This document shows, piece after piece, positions 61,060 to 64,000 of a stretch of 64,000 nt of DNA. The position numbers were made by a program, and so were the translations under genes. Position 1 is the stretch's first letter. Each line of letters opens with the position of its first letter. This DNA comes from Edaphobacter sp. 12200R-103 (GTDB lineage Bacteria > Acidobacteriota > Terriglobia > Terriglobales > Acidobacteriaceae), in the NCBI RefSeq assembly GCF_010093025.1, contig NZ_CP048114.1:4464001-4528000 (forward strand), written 5' to 3'. The notes beneath the pieces were generated by a model. The model was given only the letters and a program-made list of their open reading frames with translations. It had not been told where the DNA came from and did not search any database.

Positions 61060-61476
61060 CTATTCAAACGACCCGGTCTTCTTTTTCCTCGTCGTTGGTG
61101 GCGGCGAAACAACCACAGGGGGACGCATCGGCACGAGGCCCGCCGGAGTAGCACTCTGCTGCATGTGTGACAGCATCTCCGTCCGAACGTAATCCACAAA
61201 GCCCTGCATCTGCCGGTTCATCTCCTCCATCCGCTCGCGCATCTGCAGAATCACGGCGATTCCTGCGATATTCACGCCAAGGTCACGCGCAAGGTTCAGG
61301 ATGAACTCCAACCTCTCCAGGTCCTCATCGGTATAAAGCCGCGTATTGCCCTCGCTCCGCGAAGGGCGCAAAAGCCCTTCGCGTTCATAAAGCCGCAACG
61401 TCTGGGGATGAATCTGGTACATCTCAGCGACGGCCGAAATCATATATGCGCCTTTGCTTTTACGCTTTGTTGCCAT
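61060..61476 (-). CDS. hspR: MerR/HspR-family regulator
   Basis: A 138-residue MerR-type protein: MISAVAEMYQIHPQTLRLYEREGLLRPSRSEGNTRLYTDEDLERLEFILNLARDLGVNIAGIAVIL, the HspR subclass that represses dnaK/dnaJ/clpB in Streptomyces and others. The remaining residues form a coiled-coil (RERMEEMNRQMQGFVDYVRTEML) and a Pro/Lys-rich tail. dnaJ is 1.2 kb away on the same strand, separated by a plus-strand SDR gene. No HAIR operator was identified. The symbol is inferred from family and neighbourhood. Confidence 0.82.
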   Translation of the reverse strand: MATKRKSKGAYMISAVAEMYQIHPQTLRLYEREGLLRPSRSEGNTRLYTDEDLERLEFILNLARDLGVNIAGIAVILQMRERMEEMNRQMQGFVDYVRTEMLSHMQQSATPAGLVPMRPPVVVSPPPTTRKKKTGSFE

Positions 61477-61603
61477 TGGCTTCGCCTCGTCTCTCTGTCT
61501 CGAATCTTTTCTTAGGAAAAGTCTAGCCTGAGGGTCTCAATCCGCGTCAAAGAATTTTAACCGCTACCGGTGTCGAATCTCGTTGCAACTGGACTCTATC
61601 TCT

Positions 61604-62659
61604 ATGAAGCGAACTCATCTTCTTCGCGTCCTTAGCGGAGCCGCAGCCATCGCTACGACCGCGCTCGCCCTTTGCAATCAAAATAGCCGGAGAAGAAGGT
61701 CGCGAGGCTCTGAAGATCGCGTCGTCCTTGTCACGGGAGGCTCCCGCGGACTTGGATTCGCGATTGCAGAACGTTTCGCCCAGGAAGGCAACCGGCTCGT
61801 CCTTACTGCCCGCGATGTTCATGAACTGAACGAGGCGCGCAACAGCCTGCTGAAGCGCGGAGCGATCCGTTCTCCTGAAGACGTGCTCCTCATTCCGGCT
61901 GATCTCACCGATCAGGCTCAGGCCGCAAGCCTCATCGAGCACGCCATCGGGCACTTCGGAAGAATCGACGTGCTGATCAACAACGCCGGAATCATGGAGG
62001 TAGGTCCCGTCGAAGACCAGCCCGTCGAGGCGTATCACAGAGCTATGGATACCAACTTCTTCGCGGCCCTCTACGTTACTCAGGCAGCGCTTCCGCATAT
62101 GCTCTATCGCGATCCTGGCAAGGTTGCCGCGATCGTCAACATCTGCTCCATCGGTGGCAAGGTCGCAGTGCCTCACATGCTTCCTTACACGGCCAGTAAA
62201 TTCGCGCTCGTAGGTTTCTCCCAGGGATTGCATGCTGAACTGCGCCACAAGGGCATTCGGGTCACCACCGTCTGCCCTGGATTGATGCGCACCGGCGGCC
62301 ATCGCCACGCAAAGTTCGTAGGCGCCCGGAAGAAGGAGCAGCGCTGGTTCGATCTTGCAGCGACGACTCCAGTCCTTGCGGCCTCGGTCAAGCGGGCAGC
62401 GAATCATATCTATCGCGCCGTCGCCCAGGGCAGGGCGGAGATTATCCTCACTCCCCAGGCCTGGATCGCTGCACGCGCTGCGGCCGTTGCTCCAGAGAGC
62501 GTGCAGTGCCTCACCTCGCTGGTCAATGAATTCATATTGCCCGCCCCGCTCAACTCCGGTCCCCAGGCTCCGCACGAAAAGCAGAGCGAAACCTTCCGCG
62601 AGCCCTCGCATGTAACAGGAGCTCCCTGGACTCCACAATCAGCGGAATCGCTCTCCTGA
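61604..62659 (+). CDS. Short-chain dehydrogenase/reductase
   Basis: A 351-residue SDR. An N-terminal hydrophobic helix (LLRVLSGAAAIATTALAL) precedes a basic NQNSRRRRSRG stretch, followed by the NAD(P)-binding VLVTGGSRGLGFAI, NNAG, and the catalytic SIGGK...YTASK block (Ser, Tyr, Lys). The C-terminal 80 residues are unlike the standard SDR. An in-frame TTG at 61583 is possible; there is no strong ribosome-binding site for either. It may be membrane-attached. Substrate unknown. It is convergent with dnaJ on the right. Confidence 0.85.
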   Translation: MKRTHLLRVLSGAAAIATTALALCNQNSRRRRSRGSEDRVVLVTGGSRGLGFAIAERFAQEGNRLVLTARDVHELNEARNSLLKRGAIRSPEDVLLIPADLTDQAQAASLIEHAIGHFGRIDVLINNAGIMEVGPVEDQPVEAYHRAMDTNFFAALYVTQAALPHMLYRDPGKVAAIVNICSIGGKVAVPHMLPYTASKFALVGFSQGLHAELRHKGIRVTTVCPGLMRTGGHRHAKFVGARKKEQRWFDLAATTPVLAASVKRAANHIYRAVAQGRAEIILTPQAWIAARAAAVAPESVQCLTSLVNEFILPAPLNSGPQAPHEKQSETFREPSHVTGAPWTPQSAESLS

Positions 62660-62672
62660 GGTGCTTGGCCCC

Positions 62673-63905
62673 TTAGATTTTCGTAAACAGCTCCTCGCGC
62701 GGATCCTCGGCATTCAGCTTGGCAAACTCCCGCAGAATCTCCTTCGACCGCTCATCCTGCACCTTGGGAACGACGATTCGGACCTCCACGATCTGGTCAC
62801 CCCTCCTGCCTTCGTGAACCGCCGAGGGAACCCCCTTCTCTCTGAGGCGGAGTTTCTGACCGGACTGGGTTCCCGGCGGTATCTTCAGGTGGGTTCTTCC
62901 GCCTCCCTCGTGCGTATCGATGGTTGGAACTTCCACCTTTGCCCCGAGCGAAGCTTCTGCAATCGTCACCGGAACCGTAACGTAGATATCGTCGCCGGTC
63001 CGGGTGAAGACGGGGTTTGTTCCGGCCTTGATGATCAGGTAGAGATCGCCGGGGGCTCCGCCATTGACTCCCGCATTGCCCTTGCCCGCCAGCCGGATCC
63101 TCTGTCCATCGCGTGTGCCGGGCTTGATCCGGAACTCCAGAGGCTCGCGCTTCGTCACCACGCCCTCTCCATCGCACGTGGGGCATACATTCTGCGTCTT
63201 GCCGGAGCCTCCGCAGCGCGGGCACTGGATGTTGAACTTCATCCGTCCGCCCATCTGCGTCACCTGGCCGCTGCCGTGGCACTCCGGACATTCCATGCTG
63301 CCGCCGGTGGTGGACTTGCCTTTGCAGGTCGGGCATATCTCCTGCCGCTGAATCTCCAGTTTCGCTATGCCTCCGCGAATGGCAGTCCAGAAATCGACGT
63401 TGACCTGGTACTCCAGGTCGGTTCCAGGCTGCGGACCTCGTGATGCCGCATTCCGATTTCCCGAGAACATCTGGCTGAAGATATCGCGGAAGCCTCCGCC
63501 TCCTCCGCCGGTGCTCTCCTGGCGGCCCGATGCGAAATCGGAGAAGTCGAATCCGCCGAAGTCGAAGGGGACCTCCTGCGCACCCCCGCGACCTGCGTGA
63601 GTGCCTCCGGCAAATCCTCCGGGGCCTCCATAGCCGCCCCGTGCCGCAGCCTCCGCTGCAGCAGGATCAATGGAATCGGAGTAGAACCCGAACTGATCGT
63701 AGATCTTCCTCTTCTTCTCATCGCTTAGAACGTCGTTGGCCTCGGAGATCTCCTTAAACTTCTCCTCCGCCTTCTTGTCCCCCGGATTTACGTCCGGATG
63801 ATATTTACGGGCAGCCTTGCGGAATGCCTTTCGGATCTCATCCGCCGTAGCCGTCTTCTTGACGCCAAGTATTCCGTAGTAGTCCTTTGTCTTTGCCGTT
63901 GCCAT
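62673..63905 (-). CDS. dnaJ: Chaperone DnaJ
   Basis: A 410-residue type I DnaJ (Hsp40). J domain residues 1-75 with H36-P37-D38, then a Gly/Phe-rich stretch (roughly 85-150 with [18 protein letters not shown]), the zinc-binding region with four CxxCxGxG repeats ([32 protein letters not shown]), and the C-terminal peptide-binding domains. It stimulates DnaK. It is next to an HspR-type regulator gene, consistent with heat-shock control. There is a spacer of 95 bases to the right end of the window. Confidence 0.97.
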   Translation of the reverse strand: MATAKTKDYYGILGVKKTATADEIRKAFRKAARKYHPDVNPGDKKAEEKFKEISEANDVLSDEKKRKIYDQFGFYSDSIDPAAAEAAARGGYGGPGGFAGGTHAGRGGAQEVPFDFGGFDFSDFASGRQESTGGGGGGFRDIFSQMFSGNRNAASRGPQPGTDLEYQVNVDFWTAIRGGIAKLEIQRQEICPTCKGKSTTGGSMECPECHGSGQVTQMGGRMKFNIQCPRCGGSGKTQNVCPTCDGEGVVTKREPLEFRIKPGTRDGQRIRLAGKGNAGVNGGAPGDLYLIIKAGTNPVFTRTGDDIYVTVPVTIAEASLGAKVEVPTIDTHEGGGRTHLKIPPGTQSGQKLRLREKGVPSAVHEGRRGDQIVEVRIVVPKVQDERSKEILREFAKLNAEDPREELFTKI

Positions 63906-63991
63906 AGCTCTCTTCGCTGGTTACCTGTCTTCTATTCTTTCACCTGACCGGATCCGGGCATCTCCGATAATCTACAGCAGGGGAGGCGCCG

Positions 63992-64000
63992 ATGCGTTTT
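63992..64000 (+). CDS. Start of a further gene (partial)
   Basis: ATG at 63992 follows GGGGAGG at 63980-63986, an excellent ribosome-binding site with the right spacing, and is divergent from dnaJ. Only MRF is visible, so no family can be proposed. Confidence 0.4.

Noticed and set aside
61500..61560. HAIR operator for HspR
   Set aside because: The only near match, TGAG-ACC-CTCA on the minus strand, has the wrong spacing (3 bases rather than 7) and too few matching bases.

Overview
The window looks like a chromosomal segment of an Acidobacteriota member, probably class Terriglobia (Granulicella/Terriglobus/Edaphobacter type). The evidence is moderately high GC, the long S10-spc-alpha ribosomal cluster with secY-adk-map-infA-rpmJ embedded in it, small acidobacterial-style membrane proteins, a pilMNOP-type operon ending in a Ser/Gly-rich pseudopilin, and an inverted repeat built on a TCATCCTGAGCG...GAGTCGAAGGATCTGCGG core of the sort I associate with this class. 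The placement is inference; there is no 16S gene here.

Positions 1-16360 (+ strand): the end of rplD, then rplW-rplB-rpsS-rplV-rpsC-rplP-rpmC-rpsQ-rplN-rplX-rplE-rpsN-rpsH-rplF-rplR-rpsE-rpmD-rplO-secY-adk-map-infA-rpmJ-rpsM-rpsK-rpsD-rpoA-rplQ, closed by an intrinsic terminator. Unusually for such an operon, many gaps are 60-200 bases long and carry a different short perfect hairpin without a T-run; the strongest are before rpsD, between rpsD and rpoA, and between rpoA and rplQ. rpsN, rpsD, rpmJ and adk keep (or nearly keep) zinc-binding cysteine sets.

Positions 16500-25530: an ArsR-type regulator; two overlapping small membrane-protein genes on the minus strand, one of only 58 codons; a Cys/His-rich exported protein plus a PepSY membrane protein with a His/Met insertion (possible metal handling); an M24 peptidase; a large exported YncE-like propeller/phosphoesterase; and a GlxA-type regulator next to an HD-domain protein resembling cyanamide hydratase.

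Positions 25555-39260 (mostly minus strand): rimP-nusA-infB, a GT14-type glycosyltransferase, guaB (plus strand), and ylxP(DUF503)-rbfA-nrnA-GT39-GNAT. In many bacteria ylxP and rbfA sit directly after infB; here the group is split about 7 kb apart.

Positions 39298-51659: an outer-membrane barrel protein, an NfeD/ClpP-class membrane protease with a TolB-like/TPR partner, a second GT39 protein with a DUF3467 protein, a tightly overlapping operon of diheme cytochrome c, SMP-30 lactonase and PQQ dehydrogenase (periplasmic sugar/alcohol oxidation), tRNA-Leu(UAG), gnd, and two small membrane proteins.

Positions 51764-64000: an ErpA/IscA-type Fe-S carrier, then type IV pilus/type II secretion genes (pilC, pilB, pilM, pilN, pilO, pilP-like, pseudopilin) interrupted by a DUF2959 lipoprotein and an HdeD protein, followed by an inverted-repeat element, an HspR-type regulator, an SDR enzyme and dnaJ. 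I saw no complete insertion sequence, phage or CRISPR array. The most unusual signals are the hairpin-studded ribosomal operon, the histone-H1-like tail on L22, the candidate metal module, the low-complexity pseudopilin and the unannotated-size membrane genes.
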